Source of the DNA: Massilia sp. CFBP 13721
GTDB taxonomy: Bacteria; Pseudomonadota; Gammaproteobacteria; Burkholderiales; Burkholderiaceae_D
Direction of reading: 5' to 3'
NCBI RefSeq assembly: GCF_014842025.1
Contig: NZ_JACYUY010000026.1
Coordinates: 1 to 64,000 of the forward strand
Length of the DNA: 64,000 nt
Positions 36,819 through 46,918 of this stretch are shown here, in pieces (within the stretch, counting starts at the first letter, position 1; the number at the start of each line of letters is the position of its first letter). The notes under the pieces are model-generated. The model was not told the origin of the DNA, made no database searches, and worked only from the letters and a program-made list of their open reading frames with translations. The translations under genes and the position numbers were made by a program.

Positions 36819-37535
36819 TTACAGTAATTCGGGTTGGGCCGTGGCCAGGTACATTTCGGCGATACGCACGTCCGACGGCAGCGTCACCTTCATGTTGCGC
36901 GGATGGCCCTCGACCAGTTTCGGCGACAGGCCCAGCGCTTCCACGGCCGAGGCGTCGTCGGTGACCTGTTTCGGGTCGCGCGCCGCGTCGCTGGCAAACG
37001 CCAGGGCCTCGCGCAGCAGTTTATACCGGAACATCTGCGGCGTCTGCGCCAGCCACAATCCTTCGCGCGAGACGGTACCGAGCTCGCCGGCGATGCTGCG
37101 CTTGACGGTGTCGACCACCGGCAATGCCAGCAGGCCGCCGACCGGATGTTCGCCGGTGCTGGTGATCAGTTTTTCGATCAGCGCTTCGTCGAGGCCGGGC
37201 CGGGCGGCGTCGTGCACCAGCACCCAGTCGTCCTCGCGCAGGGTCGGGGCCAGCGCCGCCAGGCCGTTGCGCACGGACTCCATGCGGGTGTCGCCGCCGC
37301 AGCGCAGCACGGTCACGCCGTGGCTCGGCACGATGCTGTCGATGACGGGGTCGTCGGCACTGACCACGACATAGGTATGCGCGATCAGTTCGCTGAACAG
37401 GAAGGCGTCGATGGCGTGGCGCAGCATCGGCTTGCCGCCAATTTTCAGGTATTGCTTGGGGCCGCTTGCGGCCATGCGTGCCCCGACGCCGGCGGCGGGG
37501 ATCAATGCGAAATAACGTGGTGCCTGGGAATTCAT
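36819..37535 (-). CDS. ispD: 2-C-methyl-D-erythritol 4-phosphate cytidylyltransferase
   Basis: 238 residues. Makes CDP-methylerythritol from MEP and CTP. The nucleotide-binding [26 protein letters not shown] opens the protein, and [11 protein letters not shown] is the family signature. The ATG at 37535 overlaps the TGA of the HExxH gene by 4 nt. Organised with ispF as usual, but here at the end of a minus-strand run that begins at nuoA. Confidence 0.95.
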   Translation of the reverse strand: MNSQAPRYFALIPAAGVGARMAASGPKQYLKIGGKPMLRHAIDAFLFSELIAHTYVVVSADDPVIDSIVPSHGVTVLRCGGDTRMESVRNGLAALAPTLREDDWVLVHDAARPGLDEALIEKLITSTGEHPVGGLLALPVVDTVKRSIAGELGTVSREGLWLAQTPQMFRYKLLREALAFASDAARDPKQVTDDASAVEALGLSPKLVEGHPRNMKVTLPSDVRIAEMYLATAQPELL

Positions 37536-38224
37536 GTGGTTCGTTGTCTTTTTGCCGGTCTGATAAGAGACTGTACCTCACCTGCGCAAACTTTGCCGAG
37601 ACGTGCGTACTCCAGCGGTGTATCAATAGCCGCCTGTAAACGCTCGACTTTCGCCATTTCGCCTTTAATAAAAGGCATCCAGCCGCTGTTGATTTCGCGC
37701 TGTAACAAATTGCGCGCCTGGCCCGCCGGGGCGTACAGCGGCTTGCCCTCGAAGCGGCGCGCCAGCGCTTCGCTGACGACCTTTTCGGCGCGCGGCAGGA
37801 AATCCAGGTAGATGTTCAGGTGGCGCATCTCGTGCGCCAGGATCTCGCGGTAGGCGCAGGTGCCCGGGGCAAACTCGCGCCCGACGTAGACGACGATCGG
37901 CAGGTAGAACAGGTTCACCTCCAGCCGCGGCGCGATACACTCGTAGCCCGTGGCCGGGTCGCTCAGCATGCGGCCCTCCACCTTGACCGCGACGCGCGAC
38001 TCGGTGCGCGTCAGCCCCAGCACGTAGCTGCCGGGGGCGCGGTCGCCTTTCATGCTGGAAAGCCCGTGGAAAGAATAACTATTGTCGACGCGGTGACCAT
38101 TCTGCTTCGACGACATCACCGACACGCTTTGACCGATGGTGTCCTCGCAGCGCGCCTGGAAAGCCGTACGCGCGCTGGCCGGCGCCAGCACGCACAACAG
38201 CAACAGGGCCACCGGCAACTTCAT
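37532..38224 (-). CDS. Secreted DUF922-like protein with HExxH motif
   Basis: 230 residues with a signal peptide (1-18, MKLPVALLLLCVLAPASA). HEMRH at 131-135 matches the zinc-protease HExxH motif within REILAHEMRHLNIYLDFL, preceded by GTCAYREI. This layout resembles DUF922, a group predicted to be zinc proteases; the third zinc ligand is not obvious. The product should be periplasmic. It starts 3 nt after the Nudix gene and overlaps ispD by 4 nt, so it is co-translated with isoprenoid genes without an evident functional link. Confidence 0.75.
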   Translation of the reverse strand: MKLPVALLLLCVLAPASARTAFQARCEDTIGQSVSVMSSKQNGHRVDNSYSFHGLSSMKGDRAPGSYVLGLTRTESRVAVKVEGRMLSDPATGYECIAPRLEVNLFYLPIVVYVGREFAPGTCAYREILAHEMRHLNIYLDFLPRAEKVVSEALARRFEGKPLYAPAGQARNLLQREINSGWMPFIKGEMAKVERLQAAIDTPLEYARLGKVCAGEVQSLIRPAKRQRTT

Positions 38225-38227
38225 CGC

Positions 38228-38785
38228 TCAGGTCGGCGACCAGTTTCCGTTCACGATCTTTTCCAGCCAGAAGGCGCCGATGATCGTCTTCACGTCGGTC
38301 ACCTGCCCCGCCTTGACCATGTCGAGCAGTTCGGGAACGGTGGCGGTAAAGGTCTCCAGGAATTCGCCTTCGTCGAGCCTGGCTTCGCCGGCGGTGAGGC
38401 CGCGTGCCAAGAACAATTCCAGGTGCTCGTCGGAATAGGCGATGGCGTTGTGGATGGTGCAGACGAAGCGCCAGTCGGTGGCCGTATAGCCGGTTTCCTC
38501 TTCGAGCTCGCGTTTGGCGCAGGCCAGGTGTTCCTCTCCGAGGTCGATTTTACCGGCCGGGAATTCGACGAAGACCTGGTCGTTCGGGTAGCGGAACTGG
38601 CGTTCGAGCAGCACGCGGCCATCCTCGAACAGCGGCAGGATCACCACCGCGCCCGGATGACGGATGTATTCGCGGTGCGAGATTTTGCCGTCAGGCAGTT
38701 GAATGCGGTCGCGCGAGACTTTGAGGAACTTGCCGTCGTAGGCAATCTCGCCGTCGAGGCGGATTTCCTTCAGGTGCGAATCCAT
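38228..38785 (-). CDS. NUDIX hydrolase, ADP-ribose pyrophosphatase type
   Basis: 185 residues. A complete Nudix box GKIDLGEEHLACAKRELEEETGY lies at about 78-100, matching GX5EX7REUXEEXGU. The flanks HPGAVVILPLFEDGRVLLERQFRYP and EFPAGK are typical of the NudF/ADP-ribose diphosphatase group, which hydrolyses ADP-ribose to AMP and ribose phosphate. It follows DUF2818 by 31 nt in the run downstream of nuoN. Confidence 0.9.
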   Translation of the reverse strand: MDSHLKEIRLDGEIAYDGKFLKVSRDRIQLPDGKISHREYIRHPGAVVILPLFEDGRVLLERQFRYPNDQVFVEFPAGKIDLGEEHLACAKRELEEETGYTATDWRFVCTIHNAIAYSDEHLELFLARGLTAGEARLDEGEFLETFTATVPELLDMVKAGQVTDVKTIIGAFWLEKIVNGNWSPT

Positions 38786-38816
38786 TGGACTCCTGGGTAA
38801 AGCGTTGATCGGACAA

Positions 38817-39137
38817 TCAGCGGCGTTTACGGAGGTACCTGAAGATAAACCCTGGAAACGCCAGCACGAGGAACAGGCAGCCGGTCACCGCATAGAATTC
38901 CCAGCCCTGGGAAAACACGTTGCCGATGCGGGATTCCAGCAAGTAAGCGATAGCGCCGACGAGGAAGTATAGAACAAGGAGCTCGAGCAGGCGCGCGAAG
39001 AACGACTTCGTGCGCGCCTGCCCGGTGTGCGCGGGTTTCAAGGAGATGAAACCGAACACGCGCTCGTTCGCAAACGGAAGGTTGGCTGCCGCCAGGGCGA
39101 GCAGCACGACGATCCAGCCTGCGAACGAGACATCCAT
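38817..39137 (-). CDS. DUF2818 family membrane protein
   Basis: 106 residues, three hydrophobic segments (about 5-22, 48-68, 80-98) and a basic end YLRKRR. The DUF2818 family is found mainly in beta-proteobacteria directly after nuoN, as here (11 nt). This suggests a role in or near complex I, but none is proven. The ATG at 39137 is preferred over the TTG one codon upstream. Confidence 0.88.
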   Translation of the reverse strand: MDVSFAGWIVVLLALAAANLPFANERVFGFISLKPAHTGQARTKSFFARLLELLVLYFLVGAIAYLLESRIGNVFSQGWEFYAVTGCLFLVLAFPGFIFRYLRKRR

Positions 39138-39148
39138 CAACTAGCGCT

Positions 39149-40651
39149 TCAGGACTTGAGGGTCAGCTGGATCGCCTGCAGGCAGGCGCCCAGCAGTGCG
39201 CCCGGGATCAGGCCGAGTACCACCACCGCCACGCCGTTCAGCGACAGCGCCACGCGCATGTCGGTTGGCGTCACGATCGGGCTGGTGTCGACGGCGTCGT
39301 CGAACCACATCGTCTTGACCACGCGCAGGTAGTAGAACGCGCCGATCAGCGAGAACATGACGGCGACCACGGCCAGCCAGACGGCGCCGGTGTTGGCGAC
39401 GGCTTGCAGCACTGCCCACTTGGCCATGAAGCCCATCATCGGCGGCACGCCGGCCAGCGAGAACATCAGGACCGTCATGACGACCGCGAACCACGGGCTG
39501 CGACGACCCAGGCCCTTGAAGTCGGCGATCTGCTCGGCCTCGAAGCCCGAACGCGCCAGCATCATGATGATGCCGAAGCTGCCCAGCGTGGTCAGGACGT
39601 AGGTAATCGACGAATACATCGCGGCGCTGTATGCAGCCGGCATGTTGCTCGCGTCGCCGCCGACGACACCGGCCATCATGCCCAGCAGCACGAAGCCCAT
39701 CTGTGCAATGGTCGAGTAGGCCAGCATGCGCTTCAGGTTGGTCTGGGCGATCGCGGTCAGGTTACCGATCGCCAGCGACAGCACGGCCAGCACCAGCAGC
39801 ATCTGCTGCCAGTCGAAGGCCAGGGTCGGCAGCGCTTCCACCAGCAGGCGCATCACCATGGCAAAGGACGCCAGCTTCGGTGCGCCGCCCAGCAGCAGCG
39901 TCACAGCCGTTGGCGAACCCTGGTAGACGTCCGGCGCCCACATGTGGAACGGCACCGCGCCCAGCTTGAAGGCCATGCCGGCCACCAGGAACACCAGGCC
40001 GAACACGAGGATGGTCTGGTTGGCGCCGGTGGCGGCAACGCGGGCGATGTCCGGCAGGTTCAGCGAACCCGTGGCGCCGTAGATCATCGAGATACCGTAG
40101 AGCATGAAGCCCGAGGCCAGCGAACCGAGGATGAAGTATTTCATCGCCGCTTCGGTCGAGGTCGCGTGGTCGCGGCGCAGCGCCACCAGGGCGTACAGCG
40201 ACAGCGACATCAGTTCCAGGCCCAGGTAGATCGACAGCGTGCTGTTACCCGAGATCATGATCATCTGGCCGAGCATCGTGAACAGCGCGAGCACGTAGAA
40301 CTCGCCGCCCAGGTTACCCGACAGCATGCCGCGTTCGGTCACGTACTGGCGCGAATACACCAGCGTCAGGCCGACGGCCAGGTAGGTGAACAATTTCAGC
40401 AGGTTCGACATCGGGTCGGACACGTACATGCCGTTGAAGGTGTACACGGTCGCACCGGCGTTGAAGTCGGCGGCCGTGATCACCGCGCAGCCGACCAGGG
40501 TCAGCAGCGACAGGTAGTAGGTCACGTTACGGCGCGTGCCCTTCAGGTACATGTCGATCAGCAGGATCGCGGAAGCCGCGATCAGGAGGAAGATTTCGGC
40601 GTAGACCGGCACCAGGTTGGTGTCGACTGCCGCTAGCAATGTGTTATTCAT
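39149..40651 (-). CDS. nuoN: NADH-quinone oxidoreductase subunit N
   Basis: 500 residues, about 14 membrane helices. It is one of the three Mrp-type antiporter-like subunits that pump protons in the membrane arm of complex [23 protein letters not shown] contains the TM5 Glu, and [24 protein letters not shown] the TM7 Lys. It ends the nuo block and is followed closely by DUF2818. Confidence 0.96.
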   Translation of the reverse strand: MNNTLLAAVDTNLVPVYAEIFLLIAASAILLIDMYLKGTRRNVTYYLSLLTLVGCAVITAADFNAGATVYTFNGMYVSDPMSNLLKLFTYLAVGLTLVYSRQYVTERGMLSGNLGGEFYVLALFTMLGQMIMISGNSTLSIYLGLELMSLSLYALVALRRDHATSTEAAMKYFILGSLASGFMLYGISMIYGATGSLNLPDIARVAATGANQTILVFGLVFLVAGMAFKLGAVPFHMWAPDVYQGSPTAVTLLLGGAPKLASFAMVMRLLVEALPTLAFDWQQMLLVLAVLSLAIGNLTAIAQTNLKRMLAYSTIAQMGFVLLGMMAGVVGGDASNMPAAYSAAMYSSITYVLTTLGSFGIIMMLARSGFEAEQIADFKGLGRRSPWFAVVMTVLMFSLAGVPPMMGFMAKWAVLQAVANTGAVWLAVVAVMFSLIGAFYYLRVVKTMWFDDAVDTSPIVTPTDMRVALSLNGVAVVVLGLIPGALLGACLQAIQLTLKS

Positions 40652-40666
40652 GGCGTCTATTTCACT

Positions 40667-42169
40667 TTATTGGGGCAGCTTGCTCACGGACACGTGCTGC
40701 AGCAGGTCGGCCACCGACGTCTGCAGCGTCTCGGCGATCGGCGCAGGATACAGGCCCATCCACAGTGTGGCGATTGCCAGCACGGCCAGGATCGCGAACT
40801 CGCGCTTGTTCAGATCGACCAGTTCGGCCACGTGGTGGTTGCCCACCGGGCCGAACACGACGCGCTTGACCATCCACAGCGAGTAGGCGGCGCCCAGGAT
40901 CAGTGCGGTGGCAGCCAGCAGGCCGGTCCAGAAGTTGAACTGCACGGCGCCCAGGATGACCATGAATTCGCCGATGAAGCCCGAGGTGGCAGGCAGGCCG
41001 GCATTGGCCATCGAGAACAGCACGGCGAAGGCCGCGAACTTCGGCATCGTGTTGACGACGCCGCCGTAGTCGGCGATTTCACGCGAGTGCACGCGGTCGT
41101 ACAGCACGCCGATGCAGAGGAACATCGCGCCCGACACGAAGCCGTGCGAGATCGACTGCATCAGGCCGCCCTGCACGCCCATGTCGTTGAAGATGAAGAA
41201 GCCGAGCGTGACGAAACCCATGTGGGCGATCGACGAGTAGGCAACCAGTTTCTTCATGTCCTTCTGGACCAGGGCCACGAGACCAATGTAGATCACGGCG
41301 ACCAAGGAGAGCACGATGACGACCGGGGCCAGGTAGTGCGCGGCGTCCGGGGTGATCGGCAGCGAAAAACGCAGGAAGCCGTAGGCGCCCAGTTTCAGCA
41401 TGATCGCGGCCAGCACGACCGAACCGCCGGTTGGCGCTTCGACGTGGGCGTCCGGCAGCCAGGTGTGCACCGGCCACATCGGCACTTTCACGGCGAAAGC
41501 CATGAAGAAGGCGATGAAGATCAGGATCTGTTCCTTCATGCCCAGCGCCTGCACGTGCCACTTCTGGATGTCGAAGGTGCCCGAGACGTTGTACAGGTAG
41601 ATGATCGCGATCAGCGTCAGCAGCGAACCGAAGAACGTGTACAGGAAAAACTTGAATGCCGCGTACACGCGATTCGGGCCGCCGAACACGCCAATGATGA
41701 TGAACATCGGGATCAGCGTGGCTTCGAAGAAGAAGTAGAACAGCACGCCGTCGAGCGAAGCGAACACGCCGATCATCAGGCCCGACAGCAGCAGGAAGGA
41801 ACCCATGTACTGCGCCACGCGCTCCTGGATGACTTCCCAGGCGGCGAGGATGACGATGACGGTGATGAACGCGGTCAGCGGAATGAACCACAGCGACAGG
41901 CCATCGACACCGAGACGGTAGAAGATGTTGAAGCGCTCGATCCAGGCCGACACTTCATAGAACTGCATGCCGTGGGCGGCGTTGTCGAAGTTGGCGATCA
42001 GCGGGATCGTCGGCAGGAAGCTGACGACACCGCCGGCGAGCGCCAGCAGGCGCACGAAGCCCCGGTTGGTGTCGCGCCCGACGGCGAGCACGAGCACGCC
42101 GAACAGGATCGGGAGCCAGATCGCCAGGCTCAGGTAGGGAGGAAATGTAGAGATCGTAGACTGCATCAT
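40667..42169 (-). CDS. nuoM: NADH-quinone oxidoreductase subunit M
   Basis: 500 residues, 14 membrane helices. This antiporter-like subunit is the middle pump module. FFFEATLIPMFIIIGVFGG carries the TM5 Glu, and FFMAFAVKVPMWPVHTWLPDAHVEAPTGGSVVLA the TM7 Lys and the MWPVHTWLPDAHVEAP signature. It lies between nuoL and nuoN with gaps of 22 and 15 nt. Confidence 0.96.
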   Translation of the reverse strand: MMQSTISTFPPYLSLAIWLPILFGVLVLAVGRDTNRGFVRLLALAGGVVSFLPTIPLIANFDNAAHGMQFYEVSAWIERFNIFYRLGVDGLSLWFIPLTAFITVIVILAAWEVIQERVAQYMGSFLLLSGLMIGVFASLDGVLFYFFFEATLIPMFIIIGVFGGPNRVYAAFKFFLYTFFGSLLTLIAIIYLYNVSGTFDIQKWHVQALGMKEQILIFIAFFMAFAVKVPMWPVHTWLPDAHVEAPTGGSVVLAAIMLKLGAYGFLRFSLPITPDAAHYLAPVVIVLSLVAVIYIGLVALVQKDMKKLVAYSSIAHMGFVTLGFFIFNDMGVQGGLMQSISHGFVSGAMFLCIGVLYDRVHSREIADYGGVVNTMPKFAAFAVLFSMANAGLPATSGFIGEFMVILGAVQFNFWTGLLAATALILGAAYSLWMVKRVVFGPVGNHHVAELVDLNKREFAILAVLAIATLWMGLYPAPIAETLQTSVADLLQHVSVSKLPQ

Positions 42170-42191
42170 TTGTCTTTTTCTTTGCCTGTGA

Positions 42192-44297
42192 TTAGCGCCA
42201 GAACGGGAAGAAGTACAGCAGGGTCGCCATGACGCCCACGATCATCACGAACGCGTAGTGATAGATGTAACCGGTCTGGAACGTACGGGTGATCGTCGAG
42301 AACCAGCCGATCATCTTGGCGCTGCCGTTGACCATCAGGCCGTCGATCAGCGCGCGGTCGCCGCCCTTCCAGAGGCCGGTACCGACGGCGCGTGCGCCGC
42401 CGGCGAACACCGCCTGGTTAAACTTGTCCATGTAGTACTTGTTGTCCAGCAGCGTGTGCAGGAACTTGAACTTGTTGTAGAACCAGGCCGGGACGCGTGG
42501 ATTGACCATGTAGCAGTAGTAGGCGAATGCAACGCCAGCCAGTGCCAGCCAGAACGGTGCGGTCTGCAGGCCGTGCAGTGCCATGGCGCCGGCGCCGTGG
42601 AACTCTTCGCGCAGGGTTTCCATCGCGGTGTGGTTTTCGCCGACGAAGATCACGTCCTTGAAGAAGTCGCCGTGCAGCATCGGACCGATCGCCAGGTAAC
42701 CGATGATCACCGACGGAATCGCCAGCAGGACCAGCGGCAGGGTCACGACCCATGGCGACTCGTGCGGCTTCTGGCCAGGGGCCAGGCCGTGGTGGCCGTG
42801 GTCTTCTTCGTGGTGCGCATCCGAATCGTGCTCGGCGTGCGGGTCGGCATGGCTGTGGTCCGCGGCAACGGCTTGCTTGTGGTCGTCATGGGCATGCGAA
42901 TCGTGCGCATGGGCTTTACCAAAGCGCTCTTCTCCGTGGAACACCAGGAAATACATGCGGAACGAATAGAACGCAGTCACGAACACGCCGGCCAGCACCG
43001 CGAAGTTGGCGAAACCGGCGCCCGGGATGTTCGATGCGTGCACCGCTTCGATGATCGAATCCTTCGAGTAGAAGCCCGAGAAGAACGGGGTACCGATCAG
43101 GGCCAGCGAGCCCAGCAGCGAGGTGATCCAGGTGATCGGCATGTACTTGCGCAGGCCGCCCATGTTGCGCATGTCCTGGTCGTGGTGCATGCCGATGATG
43201 ACCGAACCGGCGCCCAGGAACAGCAGTGCCTTGAAGAACGCGTGGGTCATCAGGTGGAACACGGCGACGGAATATGCCGATGCGCCCAGCGCGACCGTCA
43301 TGTAGCCCAGCTGCGACAGCGTCGAGTAAGCGACGACGCGCTTGATGTCGTTCTGGATGATGCCCAGGAAGCCCATGAACAGCGCGGTGATCGAACCGAT
43401 GACGATGACGAAGGACAGTGCGCCATCCGACAGTTCGAACAGCGGCGACATGCGCGCCACCATGAAGATGCCGGCGGTAACCATCGTCGCGGCGTGGATC
43501 AGTGCCGAGATCGGGGTCGGGCCTTCCATCGAGTCGGGCAGCCAGACGTGCAGCGGGAACTGCGCCGACTTGCCCATTGCGCCGATGAACAGGCAGATGC
43601 AGGCGGCGGTCAGCAGCGGCCAGCCGATGCCCGGCACGACCATGCCGGCCAGCTTGTCGGCTTGCAGGAAGGTTTCGCCGTAGTGCATCGTGCCCGAGGC
43701 GGCCAGCAGCAGGCCGATACCGAGGATGAAGCCGAAGTCGCCGACGCGGTTGACCAGGAAGGCCTTCATGTTGGCGAAGATCGCGGTCGGACGGGTGTAC
43801 CAGAAACCGATCAAGAGGTACGAGACCAGGCCCACCGCTTCCCAGCCGAAGAACAGCTGCAGGAAGTTGTTCGACATGACCAGCATCAGCATCGCGAACG
43901 TGAACAGCGAGATGTACGAGAAGAAGCGGTTGTAGCCGTCGTCCTCGGCCATGTAGCCGATCGTGTAGATGTGCACCATCAGCGACACCGAGGTCACGAC
44001 GCACATCATCATTGCCGACAGCGTGTCGATCTGGAAGCCGACCGCCAGCTTGATGGTGCCGACCTGCATCCAGGTATAGATGTCCTGGTTGAAGGTGGCG
44101 CCATCGAGCACCGCCAGCAGGGTCTGCACCGAGATGATCAGGGCGATCAGGACACCGAGGATGGTTGCCGAGTGGGAGACCTTGCGGCCGACCACGTTAC
44201 CAAGGAACTTGGTACCGAGCAGGCCGGCAATTGCCGAGCCTGCCAGCGGCGCCAGCGGCACCGCGAGTAGGAGTGAGGAAGAAAGCTGCTCCGCCAT
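42192..44297 (-). CDS. nuoL: NADH-quinone oxidoreductase subunit L, with His-rich loop
   Basis: 701 residues, longer than the roughly 613 of E. coli. The core has 16 membrane helices, the long lateral helix at the C-terminal end, TM5 FFGWEAVGLVSYLLIGFW and TM7 GAMGKSAQFPLHVWLPDSMEGPTPISALIHAATMV. Much of the extra length is a His/Asp-rich segment at about 458-515 (window 42752-42922; about fifteen His), lying in a loop between two late helices. NuoL is the distal proton-pumping subunit. The His-rich loop could bind metal ions, but nothing shows that it does. Confidence 0.95.
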   Translation of the reverse strand: MAEQLSSSLLLAVPLAPLAGSAIAGLLGTKFLGNVVGRKVSHSATILGVLIALIISVQTLLAVLDGATFNQDIYTWMQVGTIKLAVGFQIDTLSAMMMCVVTSVSLMVHIYTIGYMAEDDGYNRFFSYISLFTFAMLMLVMSNNFLQLFFGWEAVGLVSYLLIGFWYTRPTAIFANMKAFLVNRVGDFGFILGIGLLLAASGTMHYGETFLQADKLAGMVVPGIGWPLLTAACICLFIGAMGKSAQFPLHVWLPDSMEGPTPISALIHAATMVTAGIFMVARMSPLFELSDGALSFVIVIGSITALFMGFLGIIQNDIKRVVAYSTLSQLGYMTVALGASAYSVAVFHLMTHAFFKALLFLGAGSVIIGMHHDQDMRNMGGLRKYMPITWITSLLGSLALIGTPFFSGFYSKDSIIEAVHASNIPGAGFANFAVLAGVFVTAFYSFRMYFLVFHGEERFGKAHAHDSHAHDDHKQAVAADHSHADPHAEHDSDAHHEEDHGHHGLAPGQKPHESPWVVTLPLVLLAIPSVIIGYLAIGPMLHGDFFKDVIFVGENHTAMETLREEFHGAGAMALHGLQTAPFWLALAGVAFAYYCYMVNPRVPAWFYNKFKFLHTLLDNKYYMDKFNQAVFAGGARAVGTGLWKGGDRALIDGLMVNGSAKMIGWFSTITRTFQTGYIYHYAFVMIVGVMATLLYFFPFWR

Positions 44298-44336
44298 GTT
44301 GAACCTTATTCGTTATTGTTAATCAACCGAGACCGG

Positions 44337-44645
44337 TCAGCCCTTGAGGCTGTCGAGGTCTTCCACATTGATCGTGTCCAGGTTGCGGAACAGGACCACC
44401 AGGATCGCCAGGCCGATCGCCGATTCGGCGGCCGCGACGGTCAGGATGAAGAACACGAAGATCTGCCCCGCCGCATCGCCCAGGTAGTGCGAGAAGGCGA
44501 TGAAGTTCAGGTTCACCGCCAGCAGCATCAGTTCGATGGCCATCAGCAGGATGATGATGTTCTTCCGGTTCAGGAAGATACCGACGATCGAGATCGCGAA
44601 CAGGATCGCGCCCAGGACCAGGTAGTGTGCAAGCGATACAGTCAT
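44337..44645 (-). CDS. nuoK: NADH-quinone oxidoreductase subunit K
   Basis: 102 residues, three membrane helices, with the conserved Glu of [17 protein letters not shown] (helix 2) and [10 protein letters not shown] (helix 3). It forms part of the proton path between the quinone site and the pump subunits. Its ATG overlaps the TGA of nuoJ by 4 nt (44642-44645). Confidence 0.96.
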   Translation of the reverse strand: MTVSLAHYLVLGAILFAISIVGIFLNRKNIIILLMAIELMLLAVNLNFIAFSHYLGDAAGQIFVFFILTVAAAESAIGLAILVVLFRNLDTINVEDLDSLKG

Positions 44646-45313
44646 GGGGTCTCCTTGTTCGGCGCGGCCGCGGTTGCTGCAGCAGCTGCGGCGGCCACGT
44701 TGGCTTCGTCGATGGCGCGCTGGTTCACCGGCGCCATCTTGACGATGCGCAGGCGGTCGTTACGCTGGACGCGCACCGCGGCGCCCGGGTCGATGGCTTT
44801 GCTGTCCTTGCGCTTGCGCAGGGTCAGGGCCACGGCGGCGATGATCGCCACCAGCAGGATCACGGCGGCGATCTCGAAGCCGTAGATGTACCTGGTGTAG
44901 ATCAGGCGGCCCAGTTCCTTGGTGCCGCCGATGTTCAGCGCGGCCGCTTCCGGCGTCTGGGCAAAGCCGCTGTAGCCGTTCCACAGCACCAGCGCCATCT
45001 CGATGACGACCACGGCGCCGATGATCAGGGCCATCGGCAGGTAGCCGAGGAAACCTTCGCGCATGCGGTCGACGTTAATGTCGAGCATCATGACGACGAA
45101 CAGGAACAGCACCATGACCGCGCCGACGTACACCAGCACCAGCACGATGGCGAGGAACTCGGCCTTCAGCAGCAGCCAGATGCCGGCGGCGTTGAAGAAC
45201 GCGAGCACGAGGAACAGCGCGGCGTGCACCGGGTTCTTCGCAGTGATGACGCGCAGCGCGGACAGCACCATGATGGCCGCGAAGACGTAGAACAAACCAG
45301 TTGTGAATTGCAT
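44642..45313 (-). CDS. nuoJ: NADH-quinone oxidoreductase subunit J
   Basis: 223 residues, five membrane helices, typical for Nuo[42 protein letters not shown] and [26 protein letters not shown] are the family signatures; the second holds the flexible helix 3. The C-terminal tail is Ala-rich and cytoplasmic. It starts 20 nt after nuoI. Confidence 0.95.
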   Translation of the reverse strand: MQFTTGLFYVFAAIMVLSALRVITAKNPVHAALFLVLAFFNAAGIWLLLKAEFLAIVLVLVYVGAVMVLFLFVVMMLDINVDRMREGFLGYLPMALIIGAVVVIEMALVLWNGYSGFAQTPEAAALNIGGTKELGRLIYTRYIYGFEIAAVILLVAIIAAVALTLRKRKDSKAIDPGAAVRVQRNDRLRIVKMAPVNQRAIDEANVAAAAAAATAAAPNKETP

Positions 45314-45332
45314 GACTTGACGGGCCTTTTTC

Positions 45333-45821
45333 TTATCGGTACTTCGCGTCAGCCGCTCTAGCGGCAGCGATGTCGGCTTCGTAGCGGTCGCCCACGGCCA
45401 GCAGCATCTCTTTGGTGTAGTAGAGATCGCCGCGCTTTTCGCCGTGGTATTCCAGCACGTGGGTCTCGACGATCGAGTCGACCGGGCAGGACTCTTCGCA
45501 GAAGCCGCAGAAGATGCACTTGGTCAGGTCGATGTCGTAGCGCGTGGTGCGGCGGGTGCCGTCTTCGCGCTGCGCCGACTCGATCGTGATGGCCATCGCC
45601 GGGCACACCGCTTCGCACAGTTTGCAGGCGATGCAGCGCTCTTCCCCGTTCGGGTAGCGGCGCAGCGCGTGCAAGCCGCGGAAGCGGTTCGACATCGGCG
45701 TCTTTTCTTCCGGATACTGCACGGTGATCTTGCGCGACAAGGCGTACCGGCCCGTCAGGGCCAGACCCTTGAACAGTTCGGACAGCATCAGGCTGCCGAG
45801 GATTTCTTTGATTCGGTTCAT
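45333..45821 (-). CDS. nuoI: NADH-quinone oxidoreductase subunit I
   Basis: 162 residues. Two 4Fe-4S clusters (N6a, N6b) are bound by Cys63, 66, 69 with 112 and Cys102, 105, 108 with 73, in [12 protein letters not shown] and [12 protein letters not shown]. The subunit passes electrons to NuoB. The ATG at 45821 gives the standard N-terminus [13 protein letters not shown]; upstream codons in the frame belong to nuoH in another frame. AAGGAAG precedes it. Confidence 0.96.
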   Translation of the reverse strand: MNRIKEILGSLMLSELFKGLALTGRYALSRKITVQYPEEKTPMSNRFRGLHALRRYPNGEERCIACKLCEAVCPAMAITIESAQREDGTRRTTRYDIDLTKCIFCGFCEESCPVDSIVETHVLEYHGEKRGDLYYTKEMLLAVGDRYEADIAAARAADAKYR

Positions 45822-45835
45822 TTTGATGTGCTTCC

Positions 45836-46918
45836 TTACTTCCAGATATTCCAGGACGTCTGCATGACGCCGGCCACCAGCACCAGCCACACCAGCGTGA
45901 TCGGAATGAACACTTTCCAGCCCAGGCGCATGATCTGGTCATAGCGGTAACGCGGGAAGGTGCCGCGGACCCAGATCATCATCGAGACCAGCGCGAACAT
46001 CTTCAGGAACAGCCAGAAGAAGCCGCCGAAGGCGCCGCCGAATTCCAGGAACGAGAACGGTGCGTGCCAGCCGCCGAGGAACATGATCGATGCCAGGGTG
46101 GCGATCAGGATCATGTTGGCGTATTCGGCCAGCATGAACATCGCGTACGACATGCCCGAGTACTCGACCATGTGGCCGGCGACGATCTCCGACTCGCCTT
46201 CCACCACGTCGAACGGGTGGCGGTTACATTCGGCCAGGCCGGAGACGAAATAGATCACGAACAGCGGCAGCAGCGGCAGCCAGTTCCACGACAGGAAGTT
46301 CAGGCCGTTGGACGCTGCCATGCCGACGTTCTGGCCGGCGACGATGTCCGAGAAGTTCAGGCTGCCCGAGACCATCAGCACCACGACCATCACGAAACCC
46401 ATCGGGATTTCATAGGAAATCATCTGGGCCGAAGCGCGCATCGCGCCCATGAACGAGTACTTCGAATTCGACGACCAGCCGGCGATGATGATGCCGTAAA
46501 CTTCGATCGAGGTAATCGCCAGGAGCAGCAGCAAGCCGGCGTTGACGTTGGCCAGCGCCGCGTCCGGGCCGAAAGGCACGACCGACCAGGCGGCCAGTGC
46601 CGGCATGATCGTCATGATCGGGCCCAGCACGAACAGCTTGGTGGTGGCTTTCGCCGGAATGACGATCTCTTTCAGCAGCAGTTTGACCGCATCGGCGATC
46701 GGCTGCAGCAGGCCCATCGGACCGACGCGGTTCGGGCCGACGCGGATCTGGATCCAGCCGATCAGCTTGCGTTCCCACAGGGTGGCGTAAGCGACCAGGC
46801 CCATCAGCGGCAGCAGCACGCACAGAATCTTGGCCACGGTCCAGGCCAGCGGCCAGACCGGGCCCAGCAGCGATTCGCCGCCGGTATAGATGTTATCGAT
46901 AAAACCGGGCGTTGCCAT
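45836..46918 (-). CDS. nuoH: NADH-quinone oxidoreductase subunit H
   Basis: 360 residues, eight membrane helices. It forms much of the quinone chamber. [36 protein letters not shown] near residue 50 is the NuoH signature and [20 protein letters not shown] near 230 carries the conserved acidic loop. Its ATG overlaps the stop of nuoG by 1 nt (46918). Confidence 0.96.
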   Translation of the reverse strand: MATPGFIDNIYTGGESLLGPVWPLAWTVAKILCVLLPLMGLVAYATLWERKLIGWIQIRVGPNRVGPMGLLQPIADAVKLLLKEIVIPAKATTKLFVLGPIMTIMPALAAWSVVPFGPDAALANVNAGLLLLLAITSIEVYGIIIAGWSSNSKYSFMGAMRASAQMISYEIPMGFVMVVVLMVSGSLNFSDIVAGQNVGMAASNGLNFLSWNWLPLLPLFVIYFVSGLAECNRHPFDVVEGESEIVAGHMVEYSGMSYAMFMLAEYANMILIATLASIMFLGGWHAPFSFLEFGGAFGGFFWLFLKMFALVSMMIWVRGTFPRYRYDQIMRLGWKVFIPITLVWLVLVAGVMQTSWNIWK

